Origin: Seminavis robusta
Taxonomy: Eukaryota > Bacillariophyta > Bacillariophyceae > Naviculales > Naviculaceae
Assembly (NCBI GenBank): GCA_903772945.1
Contig: CAICTM010000035.1
Span: 98,211-162,210, forward strand
DNA length: 64,000 bases
Direction of reading: 5' to 3'
Part shown: positions 44,010 through 53,838 of the stretch, piece after piece
How the letters are laid out: every line of letters begins with the position of its first letter
Numbering within the stretch: the first letter of the stretch is position 1
Notes under the pieces: generated by a model
Databases searched by the model: none
Seen by the model: only the letters and a program-made list of their open reading frames with translations
What the model was told of the DNA's origin: nothing
Program-made: the position numbers and the translations under genes

Positions 44010-45516
44010 GTGCCGGGGTACCCGTAAAAGTGATTAGTTGAAGGGGCTCCAGAGGGGAGAAGGAGTGCTTCATTAGTTGAAGGGCTCCAAGGGAGAAGGA
44101 GGAGGGTTAAGCTAGTCTGGGCAAGAGCATCTAGTTGCACATGTTCTTTGAGTTGTGGTACCCGTAAAAGTGATTAGTTGAAGGGGCTCCAGAGGGAGAA
44201 GGAGGAGGGTTAACTAGTCTGGCAAAGGCAACTAGTTGCACATGTTTTGAGTTGTGGTACCCGTAAAAGTGATTAGTGAAGGGGCTCCAGGGGGAGAAGG
44301 AGGAGGTTAAGCTAGTCTGGGCAAGAGCATCTAGTTGCACATGTTTTGAGTTGTGGTACCCGTAAAAGTGATTAGTTGAAGGGGCTCCAGAGGGGAGAAG
44401 GAGAGGGTTAAGCTGTCTGGCAAAGGCATCTTAGTTGCACATGTTTTGAGTTGTGGTACCCGTAAAAGTGATTAGTTGAAGGGGCTCCAGAGGGGAGAAG
44501 GAGGAGGGTTAAGCTAGTCTGGGCAAGGCATCTAGTTGCACATGTTTTGAGTTGGGTACCCGTAAAAGTGATTAGTTGAAGGGGCTCCAGAGGGGAGAAG
44601 GAGGAGGGTTAAGCTAGTCTGGGCAAGAGCATCTAGTTCACATGTTTTGAGTGTTACCCGTAAAAGTGATTATTGAAGGGGCTCCAGAGGGAGAAGGAGG
44701 AGGGTTAAGCTAGTCTGGGACAGAGCATCTAGTTGCACATGTTTTTGAGTTGTGGTACCCGTAAAAGTGATTAGTTGAAGGGGCTCCAGAGGGGAGAAAG
44801 AGGAGGGTTAAGCTAGTCTGGGACAGAGCATCTAGTTGCACATGTTTTGAGTTGTGGTACCCGTAAAAGTGATTAGTTGAAGGGGCTCCAGAGGGGAGAA
44901 GGAGGAGGGTTAAGCTAGTCTGGCAAGGCATCTAGTTGCACATGTTTTGAGTTGTGGTACCCGTAAAAGTGATTAGTTGAGGGGCTCCAGAGGGGAGAAG
45001 GAGGAGGGTTAAGCTAGTCTGGGCAAGAGCATCTAGTTGCACAAGTTTTTGAGTTGTGGTACCCGTAAAAGTGATTAGTTGAAGGGCTCCAGAGGGGAGA
45101 AGGAGGAGGGTTAAGCTAGTCTGGGAAAAAGCATCTAGTTGCACATGTTTGAGTTGTGGTACCCGTAAAAGTGATTAGTTGAAGGGGCTCCAGAGGGGAG
45201 AAGGAGGAGGGTTAAGCTAGTTGGGCAAGAGCATCAGTTGCACATGTTTTGAGTTGTGGTACCCGTAAAAGTGATTAGTTGAAGGGGCTCCAGAGGGGAG
45301 AAGGAGGGGGTTAGCTAGTCTGGGCAAGAGCATCTAGTTGCCATGTTTTGAGTTGTGGTACCCGTAAAAGTGATTAGTTGAAGGGGCTCAGAGGGAGAAG
45401 GAGGAGGGTTAAGCTAGTCTGGGCAAGAGCATCTAGTTGCACATGTTTTGAGTTGTGGTACCCGTAAAAGTGATTAGTTGAAGGGGCTCCAGAGGGGAGA
45501 AGGAGGAGGGTTACAC
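44010..45516. repeat. Minisatellite, about 15 copies of a ~100-bp unit
   Basis: The unit contains GGTACCCGTAAAAGTGATTA, then GTTGAAGGGGCTCCAGAGGG, GAGAAGGAGGAGGGTTAAGC, TAGTCTGGGCAAGAGCATCT and AGTTGCACATGTTTTGAGTT. The word ACCCGTAAAAGTG occurs 15 times, near 44018, 44156, 44256, 44356, 44456, 44556, 44654, 44755, 44857, 44957, 45059, 45158, 45258, 45357 and 45457. Most differences between copies are single-base losses, often in homopolymers. The first interval is longer (about 138 nt) and holds an extra partial unit. Reverse-strand ORFs of about 70 codons arise only because the unit is periodically open. Confidence 0.95.
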
Positions 45517-45644
45517 TCCAGAGGGGATTATGTATGTACATGCATGTATGGTATGTACCCTTTCGTAATATCTTAAAAGCAAGGTGGCAAGCAAAAGCTG
45601 TTATCTTAACAATAGGTGTGCCGTGATTCGATTTTATCTCGCAC

Positions 45645-45700
45645 TGACGTCATTCGTTCGCGCGGTGCGCGCGATCGCGCGATGCGCGCGACTGACGTCA
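45645..45700. repeat. CpG-dense block framed by two TGACGTCA palindromes
   Basis: TGACGTCA (the CRE/bZIP consensus) occurs at 45645-45652 and again at 45693-45700. The 40 nt between are almost pure CG/GC dinucleotides with a central GCGCGATCGCGC palindrome. This composition is unlike any other part of the window. Transcription-factor binding is possible but not shown. Confidence 0.6.
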
Positions 45701-45745
45701 TGTGCGCACCTCTACGTGCAAACCTGTAGAAAGCTACTTACGTAA

Positions 45746-45895
45746 TGCACGTAGGCTTCCTACATGGCTGTAGAAGCCTACGTGCAACCTACATACCTTT
45801 TGCACGTAGGCTTTCTACACGGCTGTAGAAAGCCTACGTGCACTATGTATGTACTTTGCACGTAGGCTTTCTACACGGCTGTAGGTTTTGTACTT
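45746..45895. repeat. Tandem array of long hairpins, 55-56 bp period
   Basis: The arm TGCACGTAGGCTTTCTACA and its reverse complement frame a 4-nt loop CGGC at 45801-45842, a perfect 19-bp stem. A second hairpin at 45746-45786 has the same arms with one substitution and a one-base bulge and loop TGGC. A third at 45857-45895 keeps the left arm and loop but only part of the right arm. A decayed half unit precedes them from about 45714. Starts are 55 and 56 nt apart. Confidence 0.9.
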
Positions 45896-47065
45896 GCACG
45901 GTACAGAGGTAGTATAGTACTGTATTTTCTATAGTAGACATGACTAATCGGTCCTCCGTCTTCGTGCCGTAGCGGTACGACTGTACTATTAATTAATAGA
46001 AGGGGGGTCGAGTATACGATCCAAGGCAATGCTCACAATCTCGGTCCTAAACATCGGGGACCTTTCCAATTCTCACACGAGAATTGTTAACCCAGACCTT
46101 CAAGCCTCTGCGAGAACATAGAGGCGAACTTGTTGTGCAGACAGTTGCAAGAAAGAAATCCATGGGTTCTGCGGCCTTTTGTTAAACTGGTACGATACGT
46201 AAAACAATGCCAAGGGAAGGCGAGTGAAAGTGTCATTTTTTAGGTGAAGCGCACAGGAGAGAGTTGAAACCAGCGTGTTTTCCTGCCTGGGAACATGAAG
46301 AGCAGCACCTATCACCAACTCCGTCAACCCGGTCACCAGGAACGCACGAAAACAATGAGCATCCCAATCCTTGTGTTGCCATTGTCTAAAACATTGTGTT
46401 GTTATTTGTTAGAAAGGTATTTTCGTATGACGGACAGACGACTCGGGATCCACAGTCACGGTTCGTGATTGGGGATGTGTGACTCAAATCAGATGGTTAT
46501 CCGATCATCATCAGATGGTCAGGTGTACGAGGAACGGGGACAATGGTCGTCTAGATGATGCAACTACAAAGGTTAGGAAGTTAGGTCGAAGAGATGAATG
46601 CAAGGAGCGATGGGACGGAGCAAATGAATGGACGGATGAAGGTCCATAGGTTTAGTAAAGTGGGAAAGCCCTCCAGGGCCAACCATGCACTTCAGGAAGA
46701 TAGATCGACGAGATCTATCTGCAGATGAAACTGCGAGAAACAGAGGATCGAAAGATCCTGGTATATGTATGCATATCGGAGCTCAGTTGTAGAGCTCACA
46801 ATCTGAACGAGAGAGAAAGAGAAAACGAAACGAATAGCCAGTCTACTAGACAGTAGAGCTGGAAGGATATTGATTAAATTAGAGAAATTGTGCGTTCAAG
46901 TTCACACCTTTTCAACAGTTATTCTACGTGTGTTATCTGATAGCGGTAGGGTTTGGTCGGTTTGGTCCATTGGTTGGTGAGCAATCGCGTCACAGGCTGG
47001 TTAGACCATCGATTGTCACCTACGCTTCCCCTTTTGTTTCCTTGCCAAAGCAAGTCCCTAGCAGC
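45896..47065. other. Intergenic region, no gene seen
   Basis: About 1.2 kb follows the hairpins. A 78-codon minus-strand ORF (46100-46336) has no features. The part around 46700-46900 is purine-rich (GAACGAGAGAGAAAGAGAAA) and contains short palindromes (GATCGACGAGATCTATC), reminiscent of long-terminal-repeat DNA, but no partner repeat or target-site duplication is visible. Call left open. Confidence 0.35.
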
Positions 47066-49492
47066 TCAATTTGGTGTTTGAATGGTCGGTAATAGACCAT
47101 CCGCCTTGTGGCTGTACTGCCATTTTTTGACACGGGGCACTTGGATTCGGGCGGCCGGAGGTTTCGTTTCCCCGTGGCCACAGCTTCGACGCCCCTCTTT
47201 GGCCTTAGCAATCGTCTTGTTGGCACGAGTGACAGTCGCACAGGTAGGTTTGTGGCGTTCCCAACCTTTTGCCTGACACTCTTCGTCGCAAAAGTGAACT
47301 GCTTTGCATGGGCAGCTCTTTGGTGGTTTGGAAGCTCCACATTCAAAGCAGCGAACTGGAGGGGCAAACTTCTTGTATGCTTTACGGAGATGTTCCGGTA
47401 GCTCGACCTCAGGATCCCAGGAAATAGCTTCATGAACGAGTCTGCCCAAGATGCGGCTCGAGCAAAGACGGGAACTTTGGACTTCATCAACATATCCCAG
47501 GAGCATTGAAGCGAATTGGGAACGCTGCATCTTCTCTTCAACTCCAGTTTCTTTGATACGGTCCAGCGTCATCTTCAAAGGGGGAGAGACCGCGACACGG
47601 CCGAGACTCTCACAAGCAATGCGAGCTTCGACTCCTTCCTTCAAGGCAGAAGCTATCATGAAGCGCAAAATACTACCCAGCTGCCGATCATGACCTTCAC
47701 TGGACTGCATCTTCACAACTGCAGAGCGAACGATTTCAATCCTTCTGGCTCGAAAGGCGCGGGATAGCTCTAGAGACATGTGCTCGCCCATCAAATGAGG
47801 CTCATAGAATACCCCGTCTCGGTCCAGACAGCTGAGATCAAGGCCATCGCGACGCTTCTGTAGCCGTGCTTTCATGCTTCGATCTGCAAGTAGTCGAAGG
47901 TTGTCAGATCGGCCAAGGCTGACGGAAGTCAGGAAAAGATGCCACGAGTTGGCTTCCGCGGCAACCCCTTGACTACCCAACCTTTCGAGGAATTCGAACT
48001 CTTGCAACGCCATTTCCAACAGTTTGGTGGCTTCCATCGACGAGCTCGCGGCCAACGGGCTGCTCGGGTCTTTGAGAACCGTTGACAGGTCCTCCGATAC
48101 GCCCACGACAACATCATGCGCCCTCTGCCTCAAGACAATTCCCCGCGAGAACCTTAGATATGGACTGAGCTTGTGGCCACCTTGCTGGATCCGTTCGACG
48201 ACAGTCGCAACCTTGCCAATGTTTGCTTCGAACAGTGCCGCATTTGCTTCTCGCTCTGCTCGATAGATGGGCGAGCTGATGGGGGACTGCACCCGCTTCT
48301 CGTAGTTCTCAAGCTTCTTCTTCAAGTGGTCCAAGCGCTTTCGAATGTCACCCGGAGCAAACGTATCCACAACACACTGCGTCGTTCCTTTCTCGAGCTG
48401 ATATTCGACAACACGGATGAGCACATTGACCCTTTTCATGCTCGTGTCATCCAGCTGAGGATTATTGGGGTGGAGCAGGTAGCTGGCGTGTTGCAGCTGT
48501 GCCATCGGATCATTTGGGAACTCCTTCATGATAAAGGTGTGAGCGCGATGTCCTGCGTGCTTCGTACCAGCAAGCCCAACCAAGTCGTATAAAACCAAAA
48601 AGATTTCTTTTCGAGTTAGGATCTCTCGGCCAAAGCTGTAGGCATTCCACAACGCCGAACATGCCTCAGAGAAGGCACCGACGGCTAACAACTGTTTCGA
48701 TGCCTTGATGTGTCGCTTTGCCAAGCGCAGCCTGTCCGCCTTTCCTCCTTGCAACCAACGCTGTAGTCGGGTTGGACCGATGAAACACCGAGTAGAAAGA
48801 TACTCTTTCTGCAATATAGACGTCTTGTTTTCTCCGAATTTTCTCAAGCTTTCTTCCAAGCAAGTCTTATACTTCAAGCGCTGTTTAGGAGCTGTTGGCT
48901 TGCCTGGAGCGGATGCGAAGATGCTTGCGCCAGCTCCTATCAATGACAAGGCACACTTGAAGTGTCCATTCTCAAGCGCCAAAAACAAGTCCGGAACACC
49001 GTTGACTTGGATCGGAAATCCGCTTAAAAGTAACAAATCCAGCATTGGCTTGAGGCGATCCTTTTTGTTGTCGACTCCATTGCTAACGATACAACGCACG
49101 AGATCATGATCCTGTTCCATAAACCTCTTCGAAGCAAACTGGGTTGACTTCATGAGGGCGCTCATGCAGTCCACGTAGGTTTCCACCGATGGATCCTCGA
49201 CAATTCCAGCAGCCAGTACGCAAGCTCTCATTGGTGACTCCCCGGCGTACTTGTTTGCTATAGGCAAATGGGGATCCGCTCCCTCCTCTAGAAGCAATCG
49301 CACACAGTCAACATCACCACATGCGCAAGCAACGTTGAGGGGAGTCCAGCCAAGTTTGAGATTCCTCATGTTGATCTCCCTGACGAATTCCTCTTTCGAA
49401 AGCTTGCGTCGCATCTCGGAGAGCAAACGCCGGAGTCTTTCAGCACCATCGTTCGCTTGAATACACTTTTGCATCTCGATCGACCATCCCAT
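47066..49492 (-). CDS. Ankyrin-repeat protein with C-terminal MYND zinc finger
   Basis: This single-exon protein has 808 residues. Residues about 45-125 form two to three ankyrin repeats (GWTPLNVACACGDVDCVRLLLEEGADPHLPIA, broken as GWTPLNVACACGDVDCVRLL and EEGADP; then FLALENGHFKCALSLIGAGA further on). The middle (about 250-690) is helical, without a named domain. Near the C-terminus (about 716-753) is a MYND zinc finger: CFECGASKPPKSCPC, then HFCDEECQAKGWERHKPTC, matching C-x2-C...C-x-C...C-x3-C...H-x3-C. MYND fingers bind proline-rich peptides, often in chromatin or regulatory complexes. Ankyrin plus MYND is a common layout in diatoms and animals. There is no SET domain, so methyltransferase activity is not suggested. 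The start is the first Met after stops; the tail is basic. Confidence 0.85.
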   Translation of the reverse strand: MGWSIEMQKCIQANDGAERLRRLLSEMRRKLSKEEFVREINMRNLKLGWTPLNVACACGDVDCVRLLLEEGADPHLPIANKYAGESPMRACVLAAGIVEDPSVETYVDCMSALMKSTQFASKRFMEQDHDLVRCIVSNGVDNKKDRLKPMLDLLLLSGFPIQVNGVPDLFLALENGHFKCALSLIGAGASIFASAPGKPTAPKQRLKYKTCLEESLRKFGENKTSILQKEYLSTRCFIGPTRLQRWLQGGKADRLRLAKRHIKASKQLLAVGAFSEACSALWNAYSFGREILTRKEIFLVLYDLVGLAGTKHAGHRAHTFIMKEFPNDPMAQLQHASYLLHPNNPQLDDTSMKRVNVLIRVVEYQLEKGTTQCVVDTFAPGDIRKRLDHLKKKLENYEKRVQSPISSPIYRAEREANAALFEANIGKVATVVERIQQGGHKLSPYLRFSRGIVLRQRAHDVVVGVSEDLSTVLKDPSSPLAASSSMEATKLLEMALQEFEFLERLGSQGVAAEANSWHLFLTSVSLGRSDNLRLLADRSMKARLQKRRDGLDLSCLDRDGVFYEPHLMGEHMSLELSRAFRARRIEIVRSAVVKMQSSEGHDRQLGSILRFMIASALKEGVEARIACESLGRVAVSPPLKMTLDRIKETGVEEKMQRSQFASMLLGYVDEVQSSRLCSSRILGRLVHEAISWDPEVELPEHLRKAYKKFAPPVRCFECGASKPPKSCPCKAVHFCDEECQAKGWERHKPTCATVTRANKTIAKAKEGRRSCGHGETKPPAARIQVPRVKKWQYSHKADGLLPTIQTPN

Positions 49493-50084
49493 CTTTTGCG
49501 TTTGTGTGGACCCTTTCGGACTTCAAATGTCTACGACGGTGGCGTTGTCTACGTATGACGGTGTCGTTGTCTTTTGTTTCTTCTTTTCTGCAAAACGAGA
49601 GAGCCGTTTGTCATTTGGGTTTGATCGAATGCATTCGATTTGAACGATCTGTTGCGCCGATCCGAATGTTCGATTGAATTCGATTTGATCGCGAGAACAA
49701 CCCAAGCAAGCACCACAGAGAGACCAACAGCAACTCTACTAGTGGCTAGCTAGCTAGACACATGCAAAATTGCTTGACATTACAAAGGACAAATGAATTG
49801 CCATGAAGGTGACAGTGGAAACTCTGACCAAGTTTGCTACGTCTCCGGGAGTAGGGCACGCTAAGATCTTGAGGTGGTGGCCTCTTGTAAAAAGCCCTGC
49901 ATATTGGATACGAAGCTCCTAGCTAGAATGCTATTGGAACCATCCATGTGCACCAAGCCCACATCATCATGAAGTCTAAGTCTACTGGTCACATGCTGGC
50001 GCTATTGATATAGAGGGACGAAATGCTAGTAGCAAGAAATAGTACGATGAATCCTACTAGTTGGCCGGGGATTTGCCCTAACGC
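49493..50084. other. Intergenic region between ankyrin/MYND start and RPT2 3' end
   Basis: It holds short ORFs only, repeated ATTCGAT/ATCGAAT words at 49620-49690 and a CTAGCTAGCTAG run at about 49745. No gene is seen. Confidence 0.4.
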
Positions 50085-51529
50085 CTACAAGTACAGACCC
50101 TATGGAAGACAACGAAAAGAGACAAATGAGAGACATGAATGAAATCCAACTCAGAAGAACACAAATTTTCACAAAGACTCACCTCAGGAATGTTTCCCTT
50201 CTTTCGGTACAACGCCTTCTCCTTGGCCTTTACGAAATCTTCCTGACAGACCTTCATGCGGCGTTCTCGGAGCGCCAACATTCCCGCTTCGGTACAGACG
50301 GCCTTGATATCAGCTCCACTGAGTTCATCCTTGGCCATGACAAACTTTTCGAGATCGACATCGTCCGCCAGGGTCATTCGGTTGGTGTGAATGTTGAAAA
50401 TGTGTCGCTTGGTCTTGGTATCTGGGAGTGGAAACTCAATCTTTCGATCGATACGTCCCGGACGAATTAGGGCAGGATCGAGCGATTCAATTCGGTTGGT
50501 GGCCATGATGACCTTGACATCACCACGTTCATCAAACCCATCGAGCTGATTCAACAACTCGAGCATCGTACGCTGAATCTCGCGAGTTCCACCACTGGAA
50601 GACTCGTAACGCTTGCTACCGACCGCGTCAATTTCATCAATAAAGACAATTGTTGGAGACAGGTCATCCGCCACACGAAAGAGTTCTCGGACTAATTTGG
50701 GACCATCTCCCAGGTACTTTTGAATGAGTTCACTACCCACCACACGCAAAAAGGTGGCCGATGTCTGATTGGCAACAGCCTTTGCCAAGAGAGTCTTTCC
50801 AGTTCCTGGCTCCCCATACAGAATGACACCCTTGGGTGGTTTGATCCCAATGTCTTCGTATAGTTCGGGATGCGCCAACGGCAATTCGACTGCTTCTTTG
50901 ATTTCCTGGATTTGATCTTCCAATCCACCAATATCGGCGTAGGTTTCCAACGGCGCCTTTTCGACCTTCATGACCGACACCATGGGGTCCGTGTCATCGG
51001 TGAGGATTCCCACGACACTCATGGTTTTGTTATGCAGCAGCACGGAAGATCCAGGATCCAACAAATCCTGATTGACACTACTGAGGATATTGACGTAGTA
51101 CTCCGGGCCCATACTGCTGCTGACAATGGCGTGATTGTCATCAATCAATTCCTCCAACGACCCAACAGCCAAGGGGCTGCCACGCAACTCTTCGAGCTTT
51201 TCACGCTCTTCTTGATCACGCTCCTCGTGGGGCTTGAAGACTTCGTGGTTGCGAATGAATTCGGCTTCGAGCAACAAGAAATCCTTGACGCGATCCAATT
51301 TCAGCAAGCGTAATTTACACTTGGAATTCGGGACCACCGTCGGGATTTTGTTCAGACCAGAGGGACCCTTGCGACGACGGCGGCGGCCTTGACGGTTGCT
51401 ACTGGCAGGGCGGGGCTCAAAGCGCTTCTTCTTCTTCTTCTTTTCGCCGCCTTCGCCATCCTTGCCGGGAGGATTTTGACCGCCCTCACCGGAGCCGCCC
51501 TCGCCCATTCCTGGTGGCATATTACCCAT
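50085..51529 (-). CDS. RPT2: 26S proteasome regulatory ATPase Rpt2 (subunit 4) (2 exons)
   Basis: Exons are complement(50183..51529) and complement(50085..50099), 453 residues. The 83-nt intron (GTGAGT...CATAG) is phase 0. Rpt2 is one of six AAA+ ATPases of the 19S base that unfold substrates and open the 20S gate. The N-terminus starts MGNMPPG (Rpt2 usually carries a myristoylatable Gly2; here the following residues fit less well), then a Lys-rich tract, coiled coil (about 85-115) and OB fold. The AAA+ domain has Walker A GEPGTGKT at 239-246, Walker B FIDEID at 296-301, and [20 protein letters not shown] with the sensor and Arg fingers. The 15-nt last exon encodes only Gly-Leu-Tyr-Leu, which is the HbYX gate-opening tail of Rpt2. 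Confidence 0.95.
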
Positions 51530-52578
51530 GGTTGCAAATGGTTTGGTTGTACTTGACTACAGAACGAGAGACTAGACTAGCGAATTGGGTTGCTAGCTAG
51601 TAGTAGATTGATAGCTGTAAAGAGAAGACCGCAAGAGCGCTGCGCTATTGTGGATGCCGACACTTCGATTGAGGGTTTGTGAAGATGGAGGCCATCGTCG
51701 AAGGAAAGTTGCCGAAGCACAAGGATCTTCTGTGTTAGCCTTAACGCTTCTGTTAGCCTTAACGCTACAACATTATATTAGGGTTAAGAATGAATCGAAT
51801 CGAATGAGTCTCAAACCGGACACGGCCCACCAAATCAGTTTCATTGCCAATGAGGAAGTCCCTTTGTGAGGCTCAGGATTGGTGGTGAACTGAACTTCCC
51901 TTGTCCAACTTGCTTGTACGGGCCCTGTACCAGTAAGGATGCACACGGCGATTACTTAGTTGGCTAGACCCTCCTTGGGCCAATGGCTGGCAACTTTGCA
52001 ATTGCGGATTTTTTGTTGGCAGCAGTCAAAACTTGAAGTCACTTTGCTGCGTTTTTTCAGTGGTCGACTCCAGGTAGGACACTTCATCTATCTCGACAGT
52101 CGCCTTCTGCGCCACACCTTCAGCCACCAATCTGTTCTTTCGTTCTAAAGAACCGTCCAGTCTTGGAGAATTGGCTGCAGAACGTTCGCTCACTACTATG
52201 GTAAGTATCATGTATGGTGGTCTTCTTCATGTTGTCGTTTGCCCCCAGGGATCGTTACCTTGTCTAGAACCACTGGTGCTCGCTGACTGTTTGCACTACA
52301 CTCTACTCCATTCCTAACTCGTGGAGATTGGCAGGACACGTGATCAGAACCTTCAAGCCTAGTATAGAACCAAACGTTGAAAGGTTGGACGTTGGACGGC
52401 CAATTTGCTTGGCGAATGGATTGAGCGATCTAGTACCCAATTCTCCTTGTTTTATGAAAAAATAATGCTTGCGTTGTGCTTGCACTTGCTTGCTTTGGAA
52501 AATCCAACAGATCTTGATAGCTCTTAGTAGGCAAGACCCTCCACCCCAAAAGAAAGATGAGCGAAGCACAAGAACACT
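51530..52578. other. Intergenic region, no gene seen
   Basis: About 1 kb upstream of RPT2. It includes a short direct repeat GTTAGCCTTAACGCT at about 51733 and 51751. No gene is seen. Confidence 0.4.
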
Positions 52579-52972
52579 GGACCGTCCGACGGTTTTCAAT
52601 CAGGATTTAAAAAACTTGAAATTGCCACGACTGATAACCGTTTTTAAACAATCCCTTAAACAATCCCTTAACTCATCAACAATCCCTTAAACAATCCCTT
52701 AAAAAACAATCCCTTAACATCAATCCCTTAAATATTGGACTATCCCTTAAACAATCCCTTAACGCCAAATGGAAACACCATACAACTATCCCTTATTGCT
52801 TCAACTATCCCTAAAACAATCCCTTATCAAACAATCCCTTAACCAACAATCCCTTAAATCTGCAACAATCCCTTAAACAATCCCTTAACAAACAATCCCT
52901 TAAACAATCCCTTACACTTCTGAGTCAGTCGTGTCCGTTTTTAAAGCCTGAATGAAAACCGTCGAACGGTCC
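52579..52972. mobile_element. Inverted-repeat-bounded array of CAATCCCTTAAA words
   Basis: The left arm (52579-52636) begins GGACCGTCCGACGGTTTTCA and the right arm (52925-52972), read in reverse complement, begins GGACCGTTCGACGGTTTTCA. Both continue with (A/T)TCAGG(A/C)TTTAAAAA and end in CACGACTGA. Between them (about 52645-52915) the word CAATCCCTTAA is repeated some twenty times, with spacers of 0-25 nt. No ORF lies inside. The arrangement resembles a foldback or MITE-like non-autonomous element whose interior was filled by repeat expansion. Confidence 0.55.
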
Positions 52973-53529
52973 TGAGTGATTTTTCGCAATTCAGGGCAGA
53001 AACTTGCTTTTGGCTGCACTGCAATGCTCAGTTTGTGACACAAAAAGCCAATCCCGCCGCCGCCGATACGGATGGAAACTGAGATGGTCGCGCCTTTTGA
53101 ATTTAATTGCTGAGGGGGGGCACAAGAGGATGGATCTGGAGGTTCGTTTGCTTCCTCCTCAGCTTTCAGCTTTACAACACCCTTTGTTGCTTTGAGATAT
53201 CGGACGAGCGCCATCTCCCTGCCACGCAAACTCCAACTCCATCTTGGTCGATAATAAGCTGGCCAAGTTCTGTTTTCAATAGCTGCTGTTCAATTTCAGA
53301 GAAGTACCCTTTCATCTCTTGTTACCTGTTCTCAGCTAGCTAGTATTGGGATTTAACACCATTGAGATAGCTTCAACTTGAATTCAATTGCGCACTTAAA
53401 AATCCAATCCCGCCAAGAGACAGCTTTATGCTTGGCTCTTCCGGAAGCTCTTTCGGAGGACCCAGTAAAAGCTCAGAAGTCTTATCTTTTTGCAGCAGCT
53501 CACAATTTGCATTGTCGCGTCTCTAAAAA
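52973..53529. other. Intergenic region, no gene seen
   Basis: A minus-strand ORF of 105 codons (52912-53229) reads through the right arm of the inverted repeat and has no domain. The word AATCC(A)ATCCCGCC occurs at about 53048 and 53402. Confidence 0.35.
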
Positions 53530-53838
53530 ATGTGCAGTGTACTGGATGCCTTCGTTTCCCAACTGGTAGAGTCAACTCCGCAATTGCAAAGTGCAATCGT
53601 TGTGGAAGACCATGCTGCTGGCCGCAGCAGGAACGTCAAAAAGAATCATTCCAGGCGGGTGGCTCGCGTTACCAAGCGCTACCCACGTTCTTTGCACCCT
53701 TACCCCTCTTCAAGATGGGAAAGTATGCCTTCAAAGGATGGGGTGGGCCAACATTCAAAGCTTCCACGAGGTGGTGTCAGTGCACCAAGGCTCCCAGTGA
53801 GGAGCGTTGACGATGGGGACGTTGAGAGAACGACATGA
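53530..53838 (+). CDS. Small ORF, paralogue of 55736-56071
   Basis: This 102-residue ORF has no known domain. It aligns with the ORF at 55736-56071 along its length: (V/A)LDAFVS(Q/E)L(V/L)ES near the N-terminus, then IV(V/L)(E/R)D(H/N)AA, SSRWES(M/I)PS in the middle and (A/T)PRLP(V/S)RSVD(D/E) near the C-terminus. Two separate copies keeping the same frame suggest a once-coding sequence. The Ser/Arg-Pro motif (PRLPxRSVD) could be a phosphorylation or SH3-type docking site, which is speculation. Both copies may be exons or remnants of larger genes. Confidence 0.4.
   Translation: MCSVLDAFVSQLVESTPQLQSAIVVEDHAAGRSRNVKKNHSRRVARVTKRYPRSLHPYPSSRWESMPSKDGVGQHSKLPRGGVSAPRLPVRSVDDGDVERTT

Noticed and set aside
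44131-45144. Minus-strand ORFs with repeated LPSGAPSTNHFYGYHNSK peptides
   Set aside because: They arise from the ~100-bp minisatellite, whose unit is not a multiple of three and whose copies carry indels; they do not form a continuous repeat protein.
44010-45516. Possible CRISPR array because of regular ~100-bp spacing
   Set aside because: The whole unit repeats without unique spacers, there are no cas genes and the context is eukaryotic; it is a minisatellite.
46394-46945. Possible solo LTR (purine-rich stretch, TG start, palindromes)
   Set aside because: No second copy, target-site duplication or primer-binding site could be shown in the window.
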